Part shown: positions 26,729 through 37,930 of the stretch, one piece after another
How the letters are laid out: each line of letters begins with the position of its first letter
Numbering within the stretch: position 1 is the stretch's first letter
Assembly: GCA_004369085.1 (NCBI GenBank)
Contig: ML210157.1
Coordinates: 67,057 to 131,056 of the forward strand
Length of the DNA stretch: 64,000 nucleotides
DNA from: Coprinopsis marcescibilis
Taxonomy: Eukaryota; Basidiomycota; Agaricomycetes; Agaricales; Psathyrellaceae
Direction of reading: 5' to 3'
Made by a program: the position numbers and the translations under genes
The notes under the pieces: model-generated
Told to the model about the DNA's origin: nothing
Databases searched by the model: none
What the model saw: only the letters and a program-made list of their open reading frames with translations

Positions 26729-28289
26729 ATGTCATTTTCACTTCCAGTCCCAGTCATTCGATTCCTCCAGGAGCAATCCAAGGCAGCCGGAGGATTTCCC
26801 GACCCAGGCACATATGAAGCTGCTAAAATGATGGTCGAATCGATGTCGCCGATCGTTTTGCTTCAAGAAGTGCGTCCCGGTACAAACCCCCAGGATGGGG
26901 CAGGCGACAAGGTGGGCAGAGACGTTATTCAGGAAGAGAACGCTCGAGAAAGTCGCCCTCTTCAGGGTACGTAGCCTGCGGCGGTCCTTTTCCCGCAGCG
27001 CTATTAATCAGTATGTTGATCCCGAAAGATCGCGAAATCAATCAGGATAGAAAAGCCAATGCGACTCCGAGTATGTTCTGTTCGATAATTGTACAGTCTC
27101 TTTCTCACCTTCCTATAGCTCCTGAAGAATGCGAACTGTTCTATGTCAGTGTAGCAGCTACTCATGCTGGACGGAGCCAGATAGGGCCCGAAAACTCCAA
27201 GGCCAACCATTTCGATGGAAAGTCGCCAGGCCTCAAGTCAGATATTGCAACAAAAACCAGTACGTGCCATAGTTTAGGACGGAGGGAACCTTCTCCCTTA
27301 GCTTGTCCTGGTATTATTTCTTCCAGAACTCGCGGTAGATCCAATCGACAAAGAAGTACTGAAGCGTAAACCCGATGCAAAGTTGGATCTGTCATATCTC
27401 AGCGATATCATCAATCATCCAACCTCGAAGTACTTTACACACGTACCCACCGGCATCGGACGACCCAAAGGTAGAGACCCGAATTGCGCATGGGCGGCAA
27501 ATCCCCGAACTATGATGCGTTTGATAGGTGATCGCAAGTTCCCTTTACCTGTTCCCCGGTTCACCGTGCCCAAGCATGTGGTCAAGGAGACAGACGACAG
27601 CAAGGGACTTGGAGTCTACGCCATCGTGGATATAGCTCCTGGCGAGCTCATCTATGCTGAACGCCCGTTCATGGTCTTGTCACAGAATACATTTTATTGT
27701 AATCCTCCTGGGCTCGAAGCGATGACGAAGGAACAGGTACAGGCGTATGCCATCAATGCACTAGAGCAGTCTTTGGAGAAGCTTGTACAGAAACATATGT
27801 TTGAAGAAGATAGGAAGGAGTTTATGAAGCTCGCTAACTCGCACAAGGAGGATGGGAGTGGCCCCCTTACGGGCATTGTCAGGACCAATCAGATTGGGGT
27901 TTCGATGGATACGAAGATTGGATACGAAGGGGAGAAAGCAGTTGCGCGCGTTGGGAGCAGGGTCAACCATAGGTTTGTTGCATTGGCCTCCTCTCGATAT
28001 AACCTTTTTTGATCTCGGTCTCGTGTATCCTAGCTGTGTCCCGAACATAGGGATCGGATTTCATGGCCCGTCCTTCTCTGTATTGCTCCTTTCCAAGCGA
28101 TTTATCAAAGCTGGGGAGCAGCTTTTCATTTCGTATTGCGCCACCAACATTCCGACCCCCCAGCGTCAAGCGGCTTTGAAGCCTTATGGAATACAATGTG
28201 ACTGTCGTGCCTGCGTCGGTGACAAGGTGCACCAAACTGCATGGAAGCGACAAGGACGTAGCGATGCAATATACACCTTTGTAGTATAG
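26729..28289 (+). CDS. SET-domain protein (SMYD-like), copy 1 with intact NHSCxPN motif
   Basis: Exons: 26729-26966, 27029-27070, 27119 to about 27259, then about 27328-27972 and 28034-28289. The N-terminal part is poorly conserved (FLQEQSKAAGGFPDPGTYEAAKMM). The SET domain follows: KGLGVYAIVDIAPGELIYAERPF, a helical insert (LEQSLEKLVQKHMFEEDRKEFMKL), VGSRVNHSCVPNIGI created by splicing at 27972/28034, LLSKRFIKAGEQLFISYC, and a post-SET-like end with PYGIQCDCRACVG. NHSCxPN and the ELFISYC segment form the S-adenosylmethionine and lysine channel in SET methyltransferases. No MYND zinc finger is visible. Targets may be histones or other proteins. It shares start context (CATCTCACAATG) and exon plan with the downstream copy. 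Confidence 0.85.
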
Positions 28290-29182
28290 TCGGGGGTGAG
28301 TGTAATTATCGGATTCGCGATCGACTATTATTCGTTGCATAGGTCTGCTGCTTAGGAGAATAACTGTTCATGGTACTTTCTCTTGATCTACAAACCATCA
28401 CATGGGCTACGGCAGTTTCCTACCGTAATACCGTGTGTACTGAGAGAGTGCCGATCCCTCAGGGGACTCGAGAGCTTCTGCGCACGCCGTACGGGATCGC
28501 GGACCACGAATATTTGCTTGATGAATGAATTAATAACAGCCGAGCTTGTGCTTGAACTTGAACGACGACGAAGCAACTCGAGTCTCGAGTCGACCTATTC
28601 CGAGTCATACTATCCTTTTCACGAAGCTCCTCGAAAGCACATATACCGGTGAGTTACCAAGGGCAGTCTCAATATCCTGGTTCGGCTAATAAAATTACTC
28701 GACGACGATGAGTTGCATTGCCATCACCGTTTTCCAAATTACCCTCAGGCCCAATAACATCAGGCTGGCTGCTGAGTTCGTGCACTACAATTGCACAGTC
28801 TGAGCTCTTTCCTAGCTCACAGCATCTCTGTCGAAAATCGCCCGGTCCGCGGCTCTTGGATCAGTGACTTGATCAAGGTCTTCAACCATCTTCGATGTTA
28901 CATCCGAGTCGGTCTGACAAAGTCAAAGGGTAGGCGCTTACCTGCGCTACACTTCTCCTAGCTCTTTCTGGGGGTCCTAATCCATCGTCCATGTGATCCT
29001 GAGACTAACATGGTCAGTTCATACTTATGCCTTCTGAGAAGGTCTTTCTAATCCCACGAAGTGGTGAATAGGCTAATCCAGATATGGTGCGTGGGCTGTG
29101 TCCAGTGTGGGGTATCTATATCAGGTAGTGAGCGTTCCCAGAGTCCCACCGACCGCGGTTCAGTGCCGTCTTCCATCTCACA
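28290..29182. other. Spacer between tandem SET genes
   Basis: Almost 900 bases without a supported gene. An open frame at 28383-28652 has no family traits. The sequence just before each SET gene is similar (CCATCTCACAATG), so the duplicated unit included at least the proximal 5' flank. Confidence 0.4.
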
Positions 29183-30957
29183 ATGGAGTCACTCCCAGGC
29201 CCAACGCATATACCACCAGTCCCAGCCTCATATGTTCGAGAATTGCAGAAGATAGCCAAGGCAGCCGGGGGATTGCCTCCCCTCAGCCAATATGACGGAA
29301 TGAGCCTCGCGGAGATGGCAAACATGGCTCCTACTCCTAAAGACGTACCAGTGGCACAAGGAGCGGCTCCGGAATCTGGCGCCAATGCTGCGCGATATGG
29401 TGCAGGGTCCCTGGATGGGGATGGTACTCACGGTGAGAGCTGTGTTCAGGGTAAATCGCCCATGTTCTTTCAGTCTTCCGGCGCCCTGCTAATCAGTGTG
29501 ATCCAAGGCCTTGAAATAGATCAAGCCCGGGATACAAAGCGCAGTGCGACTCCGAGTACGTCGTATATTCGAAGACTGTACTGCTTTTTTCATGCCCCTA
29601 TAGCTTATGAAGAATGTGAACGTTTTATTAACCGTGTAATGTCTAAAGCCAATGCTAAGCTGGACGAGCTGCTGTTACAGAGTGAAGACCCTGATATCGA
29701 GACAAGAGAACGGAGCCTACAAGCCCTCGAGTCTCTGTCAGGGCAATGCAATCACCGTTCGATGACCTCGGATGCGGCAGGTTGCAATGCACCAGGCACA
29801 CGCGTTCCTCAGAAACATAACCAACCAAAGATTGGGCCAAGTACGCCACTTTTGACCTTTTGCTGCAAAGTTTCTGAGCAGCGTTTTGATCCTAGATATC
29901 GACTCCGACATCCGGAAAAAATCCCGTACGTCCGATATTCGATGATAGCAGAAAATTCCCTCATTAAAGTTACCTTGTGGAATTCACTCTTCCAGAACCC
30001 GGGATCGACACAATTGACGAAGAGCAACGCAACCGTAACTTGAGGGCCCTCTTCGGCTCTCCAGCGGATGCGGTAGCTCATACACAGATACCTGCATTTG
30101 CTGGAAGACCCGAGGATCCAGGCGATGGGAATTGCGTTTGGGCAGGAAGAGCAAAACATATGCTGCTTTTACTCAAGGATCGAAACTTTCCTGTACCAGT
30201 TCCACGTCTCCCCGTGCCCAAGCACGTGGTATTGGCGACAGACAACGGCAGGGGTCTTGGGGTCTACGCGACCGTGGATCTAGTCCCTGGAGAGCTCATC
30301 TTTGCTGAACGACCTTTCATGGTCATGTGTCCGCAACTATTCGGCTACGAGAAACCTCCCGGGGCCGAAGCAATGACGGAGGAAGAGCTACAAGCGTATT
30401 CCCTCATTGAACTAGAGAAGACGTTGCAAAGGGTCGTACAGGATAAAATGCTTGAAGCAGATAGAAAGGAGTTCATGAAGCTCGCTAACTCGCACAAGGA
30501 GGACGGGAGTGGTCCCATTACTGCCATCGTCAGGACCAATCGGCACGAAATTGTGATAGATGCGAAGGTTGGATTGGAAGGCGATTCAGCGGTCTCACGC
30601 GTTGGGAGCAGGGTGAACCACAGGTCTGTTGCATTCGCCTTCCCTCCAGATAAACAACAGGTTTATCTCATTTATCTTAGATGTATTTCGAACACAGTGA
30701 TGGAATTTGACAGCCGGTCGTTCTGTGTCTTGCTCGTTTGCAGGCGACCCATTAAATCTGGGGAGGAGCTTTTCATTTCCTATTGCGACGTCAACAGCCC
30801 GACCGCCCAGCGTCAAGCGGCTCTAAAGCCGTACGGATTCCAATGTGACTGTCGCGCCTGCGTCGGCAACAAGTCGAAAACTCAGGGTCAATCCAACAAC
30901 GTGCGCCAAACGATATGGAAACGACAAGGACGTACGGTGCAGGGAACATCTTCTTGA
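29183..30957 (+). CDS. SET-domain protein (SMYD-like), copy 2 with altered NHSCxPN motif
   Basis: A tandem paralogue of the gene at 26729, with the same plan. The start is MESLPGPTHIPPVPASYVREL, and a small second exon ends in the same SATP/GACTCCGA context. The SET domain reads GRGLGVYATVDLVPGELIFAERPF, then ADRKEFMKLANSHKEDGSGP, VGSRVNH, CRRPIKSGEELFISYC and PYGFQCDCRACVGNKS. The intron between VNH and the next exon sits at the same place. Its 3' exon gives NHRCISN instead of the NHSCVPN of copy 1 (AGC to AGA, and CCG to TCG). Two key positions of the signature are therefore changed, and methyltransferase activity may be lost or altered (inference). The reading frame also stays open through this intron. 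Confidence 0.8.
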
Positions 30958-31204
30958 GTATCTGAATGCGAGGAAGTTTCATGAATCACCTACCGAAACG
31001 CAATGTCAACTATATGTACTCGGTCGTCGGCAAATCAATGCTTACCTGAACTTGACCTGAACTGTTACTGCCTCATGGCATTTATGGTCATGGCGTTTCG
31101 CGTCTGCTATATGCATAGCCAAGTAGCCGTAGTATGAACTAGCGCATTACAGGTATTACAAGTTATTAAATATTGTCCACGGGTACTGTCTATTGGTCTA
31201 CATA

Positions 31205-32943
31205 CTACCACATGGGCAGCTTCCTATCGTGCCTAACGACGACAGCATCGGTGCTTGTCGAACGGTTTGGCATTTGCTCCCAGATAGGGTCAACGTCCGG
31301 GCCGTCAAGATCACCCGCACCGTCCCACCCCCAACACCAGACTATCATGAACGATGAATGAGCCAATTGCTGGCACAATGAACAGGATGATAAACTTACC
31401 GTGAGATGGACCATGTTCAAAGTCCAGAGGCTCTGCTTCCTCCTCCACGAATAGGCGATCGTGAGGACCGAACCAGGAACGGTCCTGAGGATCCGTCCTT
31501 GGATCGTCGGGGAGACCTCCAAGACGCTTGTAGCCCCTAATTGCAGTTAGGTTTCTCCGTGCTGGGTGGATGATGTCGTAGACCCGCTATCAAGGTTGGT
31601 TAGTGCGGTTGTTCATTGTAATGAGGGTGGGGGCACATACACTATCATAAGCCAATTTAACACGGGGCACCATCATAATTCGACCATACCCGGCTTCCCA
31701 ATAGTCGTTGCATATCAAACTACATTCACTAGCACTGCACTCGCCCTCTGTGATCTTCGCCATCCTGAATTTGACGGGTGAAGGCGAGTAGAATGGGGCC
31801 GGGTCGAGAATCGCGATACCGTTCCAACACGACTGCACTTGAATGGGGAGGTGTTTCTGGAAGCGAGACGAGGAAGGCTGGTGGTGGAAAATCCGCTCGA
31901 AGGGCGCGTTCTCCAACGCTGTTCCGTTGATATCTCGAGCAACCCAGTTGTCGTAGAACACGGGTGCTTGGATTTCCTCGTGGTACATGTAGTCCGCGGC
32001 GCATGTGATGCCAGCGTTGTTCCTTCGGCTTTGCCAGATGAGCTCGAGGAGGTCGTCCACGCAGGGTAGGATGTCGTTCATGAACACAATGGTATCAAAG
32101 TACTCGCCTTCCGAGTCGCGCAGCTCGTGGAGGGGTACGAATGCGGAGTTGCGCACCTCGGCGAGATACTCGATTCGGTGGTTGAATGCACCTCGTGTAC
32201 GGGTCGAGGTGCGGATCATCACGCGCATCCCGACGCTGCGAGTGAGGGCGTCGAAGATTCTGAGCAGCGCCTTGGTCTGGTCGGTCGACCCGTTCTCGTA
32301 AATGGACACGAACACGTTGTGGTACCCCAGAATGGCCGACACGCGGAAAAGCGTGGCGAAAAGGTCCGACACGACATCGAACGAATTGTAGAGGTTGATA
32401 GCGAAGAAGTACTTGTGGTCGCTGTTCTGGAGGTCCCGTTTCTGCTGGAAATGGTCCTCTTCTTTGCCGAACACATTTGAGAACCAGCTGGGGCTGACCG
32501 GTGGGCTGTGACCGATGAGGGGTTTGTATCGTTCCAACGCCTGTTGAACGTAGAGAGGTTGAGCATCGCGGGTACACTTTTTCGTATAATGTGGCGACAA
32601 TGTGGTCAAGAGCTCCAGAATACGTCGCCGTTGGTTTGTCGTTGGAGGTTGTATGGGGTATCTAGTCGTTGAGCGAACTTTCGCGGGTATATGTCCACTT
32701 CTCCAGGCTGGGAGGGTGACATCCTGGAAGCAATAGTTAACATCTACTTCCAATATACCCAGACAAGACGTCTGCAATAAATGGCCTGCTCACCGTTGGC
32801 CACGGCAGAATGCGTGCAAAGAGAAATCCGAAGAATATGCCAATTGCCAAGGCTGCAGGGGCTGGCACTCGGCGCAATTGGTTCCAAAGCCCGCCGCCAT
32901 TAGAATGGGTGTGGGTAAATGGCTTTTCGTATTTCGCGACCAT
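31205..32943 (-). CDS. GT69 family alpha-1,3-mannosyltransferase (CAP59/CMT1-like)
   Basis: Start MVAKYEKPFTHTHSN at 32943, followed by one membrane anchor (APAALAIGIFFGFLFARIL), giving a type II Golgi topology. After an intron the catalytic domain runs through HKYFFAINLYNSFDVVSDLF, NVFVSIYENGSTDQTKALL, FDTIVFMNDILPCVDDLLEL and ITCAADYMY. It then continues with IQVQSCWNGIAILDPAPF and NDYWEAGYGRIMMVPRVKLAYDS. Two more exons (RVYDIIHPARRNLTAI ... and VWCWGWDGAGDLDGPD ... RKLPMW) end at 31205. The family transfers mannose or related sugars; in Cryptococcus, CMT1 acts on alpha-1,3-mannan and CAP59 is needed for capsule. Agaricomycetes have many members of unknown substrate. It is divergent from the SGNH-like gene at 33194, with a shared 250-base promoter. 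Confidence 0.87.
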
Positions 32944-33193
32944 GGCCGTCGAGGTCGACACTCCAGGCAGCGAGGGAGGGCAGTTCGGGTTGAATGGTGG
33001 TAGAGTGCAAAATGAAGGGACTGGTATTTGGCATGTCAAATAAGTTACTAACACAGACAAGTCCAAGCATAACAGATTGCCATCTTCCTTTCTTCCACGA
33101 CCTTCACGACTCTTTCCTTATTCTCGCCGTCGCATGCAAAGACGACAGGGCAGAGGGCAGGCATTTATCTCGCCGCCTAACCACCATTTGACG
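32944..33193. promoter_or_regulatory. Shared divergent promoter region
   Basis: Only 250 bases separate the start codons of the GT69 gene (minus) and the capsule-associated SGNH-like gene (plus), so both promoters must lie here or overlap it. The plus side has a pyrimidine-rich tract (about 33075-33125), common before transcription starts in fungi. Co-expression is an inference from spacing. Confidence 0.5.
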
Positions 33194-35069
33194 ATGGGCT
33201 CTGACAACGACAAAGGCTCTCGCCTCGCCCAGCGCAGTTTCGGCGTCACGAACCGCATCTGGCTCATCATATTCGTTATTGCCATCGTCTTGACTTTTAC
33301 CCGTTTCGTCGGTCTACCAGGCTCGACACATGTGCAAACCCACCCCACATACTCCAATGCCAACCTCAAGGCGAAGAACTACTTCAATATTACAGAACTT
33401 GGGCCAAATCCGTTCGACTTTTGTCCGACATACGGCCCCGGAGATACTTTGGGCGAGAAATATGGCTCTATGACTCTCTCCCAGAGTCGCTCGAACCTGG
33501 GCAGCGGTGCTCGCATCCAGAGAGTGCTGAACAAGGCCCTCGCTGGCCAGCCTGTGACCATCAGTGTCATTGGCGGTTCTAGTGCGTCCACTTCCCGCTG
33601 CTTCGCGATGAATTCGACACTGACATGCATCTATCTGACCAGTTTCTGCATGTCATGGTGCCGGTGGTGATCCAATCTCACCCACATGCTACCCATCCAA
33701 ATTCTTTCAATGGTGGAATACTGTATTCCCGCACCCAGCGACCGAGCTGACCAACGGTGCCATGAGGAGGACCGACTCTGGCTACTTTGGCTTCTGCAAC
33801 TCGCACCATCTTCCAGACATCACCGACATGGTGATTATTGAGCTAGACACAGAGGATGCACCGTAAGTCAGCTGTTAGCTTGGGAAGTCAAGGTTCTGGG
33901 GTCTAATATACCTCGGAATCACGCCTTCGATGTCCCTCGCCTCGATTCTACAGTACTAGCACGCGGCTAACCGCTTTCGCTTCGTAGAACGCCAGAGATG
34001 ATGGAACATTTTGAAACTCTCGTCCGCTCGATCCTCATCCGTCCAGACCAACCCGCCGTAATCATCCTCGGCCACTTTTCGCCACAGGTACAGGATAGCC
34101 ACGGCTTCGTCGGACCAGACCACTGGCACAACGTCGTTGCCCAATTCTACGACGTCCCTCACGTCACCGCCAAGCCTGTGCTCTACCCCTCCTACATGCA
34201 GGACCCTAACAGCGTTAAGCAGTACTTTGTCGATCCCATCCTAGCCAGCCCAGCAGGCCACCAGATCCTCACAGATATGCTCGTCGCATACTTCCAGGTG
34301 CAGATATGCTCTGCGTGGGATGTGGCCAAGGGATCCGCTTACGACTCAATCCCCGGGCACAAACCGGGCGAGAAGGGCGCTGGCGACACGCACGGGCTTT
34401 TCGGCGGCATTGGACAGCGCAAGGGTGTTCCAGAACCAGGGGATAAGGAAGATAGCTCTGACGAACAGTCACTGAAGAAGGCCAAGCTTCCGAACCTCTT
34501 CACCCAATACAAGGTTCCCCCAGCACGTATCAATGCCAAGACCGGCACCGGGCGTCCGTTCGAGGAGATCGCACCATTCTGTGTGTCTGCTAATGACCTC
34601 ATCAATCCGTTGCCGCCTTCCCTCTTCTATGGCTCTGGATGGTATGCTTACCATCCTACTCCTGGCGGAGGCAGCTCCCTCAGTACTACCGCACACTATT
34701 GGGGCTCGACGCTTCCCACAAGTAAGATCCGCATACCTATGCAAGTGGGTGCGGGCGATATCGCGATCTACTACTTGAAGGAGCCTGTTTCGGTAGTCGG
34801 AGAGGGAAGCTCGGTGGAATGCTGGGTCGACGATAACTATGCAGGGGCAAAGGTCATCGAGAACGCTGCCGATATCCCTGAACCCCAACCTGGGTATGTA
34901 TTTCCCCCTCATTGTCCCAACTGGTTTATTGACGACATTGATGCCTTCCAGGCTGGCCGTGATTGACCACTATGTGTCTCGAGGATCGCATTTTGTCGAA
35001 TGTCAACTTTTGGGTGAAGAGGGGCAGGCTGTGCCCATGTTCAAGATGATCGGTATCTTCTCCACATAG
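33194..35069 (+). CDS. Capsule-associated-type SGNH/GDSL-like membrane protein
   Basis: Start MGSDNDKGSRLAQRS at 33194, then one membrane anchor (RIWLIIFVIAIVLTFTRFVGL). The luminal part reads VTISVIGGS|ISACHGAG across an intron, which resembles block I of SGNH/GDSL hydrolases with Ser as candidate nucleophile. It is followed by CYPSKFFQWWNTVFPHPATE, DMVIIELDTEDAP and the strongly conserved QPAVIILGHFSPQVQDSHGF.GPDHWHNVVAQFYDVPH. Later exons hold a beta-rich C-terminal domain ending at 35069. Proteins like this are annotated in basidiomycetes as capsular associated proteins. The activity is unproven, but acetyl-polysaccharide esterase or acetyltransferase-like roles have been suggested for related SGNH proteins. 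The GT69 neighbour supports a role in making or modifying a mannose polymer in the secretory pathway (inference). Confidence 0.78.
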
Positions 35070-35365
35070 TGAGTCTTGTAGCTAGTACACGTTAATTTAT
35101 AATCGAAATAGATAGACAATAATGGACTTGATGCATTCGTGAGATCTCTTTCAAACTGAGGTTGGACATGAAAACGACGCTCACTGTTTTCTCTCAATGC
35201 GCTGAAAGATTGACAGACTGACCTTGCGCAACCTGTCCCTACCTACCTCCAAAAGTCGGAAACGCCAACTTATGTACTTGCTCCAGCCTCCAAGATTAGA
35301 TTAGGTAGGGACCCGTCGGGTGCATTCGACTTGTTTTTTGTTCAGAGCAAAATGTTCAAAAACAA
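35070..35365. other. Intergenic before tRNA-Ala
   Basis: AT-rich 3' flank of the SGNH-like gene. No gene is seen. Confidence 0.4.
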
Positions 35366-35437
35366 TGGACACTATGGGATTTGAACCCACGACCTCACGC
35401 ATGCGAAGCGTGCGCGCTACCCCTGTGCCAAGCGCCC
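35366..35437 (-). tRNA. tRNA-Ala (anticodon CGC)
   Basis: The minus strand folds as a complete 72-base tRNA without intron. Acceptor GGGCGCT pairs with AGTGTCC (two G-U pairs), with discriminator A. The A box is TGGCACAGGGG, and the D-stem has one A-C mismatch. The anticodon stem CACGC/GCGTG carries the loop TTCGCAT, with anticodon CGC at 35403-35405. The variable loop is AGGTC. The T-arm GTGGG-TTCAAAT-CCCAT forms the B box. CGC reads the alanine codon GCG. Confidence 0.92.
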
Positions 35438-35968
35438 AATGGAAGTGTTGTCGCCCTCCGCGAAAGGACTGGCCCTACTCGGGTGAGGCTCAAGTGGAGG
35501 ACGCCAACGTACATCCTGCCATTTTCTCGTAGATTTGTGGCCTGATAGGTGTGCGGGCCAGGGCCGCTCGAATGTGGAATGGAAGAGGAAGTAGATACTG
35601 AACGGGGTATGCGCTCCCAGGGCCAGGAGTCATCAGCGTTCCAAACCACAACAAGTACTATAGGAGGCAAGTGCAATATTTCGGATTCCGAGTTACGGTG
35701 GTGCTCGGCGGGCTCGGTTGGTTACACGAGATCTGCAAACGCACGTCAGGATACGGAACTATACAGAGAGAAAGGAGTACAATGTTTGCGTCCAGAATAC
35801 GGACAAAGCCCGAGACCCGTGAGAGCTTTGTATTAATTATGTAATACGGACCCATGAGGATTTCCACTGGGCCAAGCAGTGGCAGTTTCGCTCCGTTCAA
35901 CACAAGTCATTTTTCTACCCGATTGCTGGCCCTGACCAATCATCCAGTGGAGTACCTACCCATTCACT
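35438..35968. other. Intergenic between tRNA-Ala and F-box gene
   Basis: Short overlapping open frames on both strands, none convincing. It should contain the promoter of the gene at 35969. Confidence 0.4.
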
Positions 35969-37667
35969 ATGGCTACAATACCTATGTCCTCGGTTAGCTA
36001 TGTTGTCGGCACAGTTTCTTCGTGGTTCGAGAGTCGCCACCAAAATTCACTGGCACGTCCCACAGTGCGTACTGATTCATGCCGGGTTGGTGCTTTGGTG
36101 GCTGATTAAAGGGACATAGTCTAGGCTGGGTAACATTGCTAGTCTACCAAAAGAGCTAATTATTGCTATTATGGAGTCTGCCGAGTGGAGCGACATCCTA
36201 CGGCTACGACGCGTGAGTGTTTGTACTCATACGCGCCTAACATCTCAAGGACCGTGCATTTAGTGTTGCAAAATCATGGAATCGACATCGCGAACGCGAT
36301 CTGTCTGGGTTGCATTACTTCATCGATACTACCTGATGGTTTTTCCAAGGCCATTCCTTCTACCAAAACCTCTAGAGCACTGCACATCAGGCGAACTGGA
36401 GGCGCTCATCACCGGATGGTTCAAAGAAGTGCGCGACCTCTCCGATACTTTCTCTCCCCCGCACATTTCAGTACTCCAGGTCAACACAGACGACCTCGAG
36501 AAGCTCGGAACCATACCTGGTGGTCGATTCTTGCTTTTCTCGGCCAGGAACGGCAGTGTTTTCTACCTCAACCCTCAAAGTAACTCTTCGCCAACTTTGT
36601 TGATTCCGTCACCCTTCCCCGACGCAGAAGTTGAAGTCACACTGAATATGTCGTTCGAACCGCTTCTTCCGCGCGATGACACTTCCCTAAGCCATGAAGC
36701 GTTGGAAGAGCAGTGGTTTCCCCAGTCGCTAAAACTGGTCTTGGCATGGAACGACTATGGAACTGTATATCCGCTGGTTCATGAAACTGTCATCGAAGTA
36801 TGGACAATACACCCCCAGGTTTATAATGGGAATTTTCTGGGCTATGCAGGTGAGAGGTTGTCATCCTTTAACGAGGAACCGGACGGCGGAATACAATCGT
36901 GTGCTATTCTTGGTGACAAAGTTGCTTATGGCATGTGTGGCACTCGTTTGCCCACTATTCCTGCTATTATTGTTGTAAATTGGGCCGGTAAAACCCAGGG
37001 GTCATTCCCTTGTGATCGAGTATACCTCTCGATTTATCCAAGCAAGGTGGGTTTGTGTCTGTTACTCCTTATTCAGCACTGACAACATCTTTGGCAGAAC
37101 CTAATGCTTCTACCTGAAGATCGTCTTATGATCGTGTATCGTACCCAGGTCAGCATATGGAACTTGAGGCAGGCAACACACCGGCACTGTCGCCAGCCTT
37201 CCCAGAGGAAAAGAGTTCCCCTTACAGTTCCAGCCTGGGAGCAGTCGTTGGGCGATACAATCATTTTTGAAACCTGCACCCCGTTTTTCATTCGCAATTC
37301 CATTCGGATTGTTATCCCCACTTTGACAGGTCTCTATGGGATTGTTCTACCTTGCTTCAAAGAGCCGCCATGGGATCCGTCGATAGAAGTGTTACGGCTG
37401 GTCGAGGGGAAATACAACCTTGCCGGTGCGGATTCTTACCAATCGTATGGTTACCGTAAGGGCGCATCAAATTTCTCATCCTCCCAATTACTCCTTCAAT
37501 ACTCCTGGCCCGACGATTTACCTATCCTTGGAATCGTGCAACCCATCACAGAGTGCAGATCTTGGCTTCACAAACACTTTTACTTCGACGAAGCCTTGAA
37601 CTGTATCCAGTCATTCCAAGAGAGGACCTCACAATACCATGTTATTAGCCTTAGTAACAACCATTAA
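35969..37667 (+). CDS. F-box protein
   Basis: Four exons (35969-36064, 36120-36212, 36264-37046, 37098-37667) sum to 513 residues with all junctions in phase 0. The F-box begins at about residue 36 (NIASLPKELIIAIMESAEWSDILRLRRCCKIMESTSRTRSVW), its middle created by the second splice. The rest is a beta-rich C-terminal region with WD- or propeller-like short strands (GTIPGGRFLLFSARNGSVFYL; LGDKVAYGMCGTRLPTIPAIIVVNW; EDRLMIVYRTQVSIWNL), as in many agaricomycete F-box proteins. It is probably a substrate adaptor of an SCF ubiquitin ligase. It is unrelated at sight to the other F-box genes here. Confidence 0.75.
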
Positions 37668-37733
37668 CTGAACACTTTATTTTTGGTCCTTCTACCATCA
37701 CGTATATTCCTCGACTCAACTCTGCTCTTCCTG

Positions 37734-37745
37734 CCCCCCCCCCCC
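37734..37745 (+). repeat. Poly-C run of 12
   Basis: A 12-base cytosine homopolymer follows the F-box gene and precedes the STAND gene. Its length in the assembly may be unreliable. Confidence 0.9.
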
Positions 37746-37930
37746 TTTATGTCGGCTACATTCGATGAACCTGTGAATAATCAGTACATACAGTAATTGC
37801 CGTAAATGACCGCGCTGGGTCTGATGTATTCGGGTTACAAAACATAGCTGTGTCGGGTATACGCTCAGGAGTCTATGCTGCTTTCTCTTGACGCCCACGT
37901 TGACCCAGCTCTCGGCAGGACAGTCCACCG

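Noticed and set aside
28395..28425. Possible remnant of the GT69 3' end downstream of the first SET gene
   Set aside because: ACATGGGC...TTTCCTACCGT resembles 31210-31230, but the match is short and does not extend, so chance is likely.
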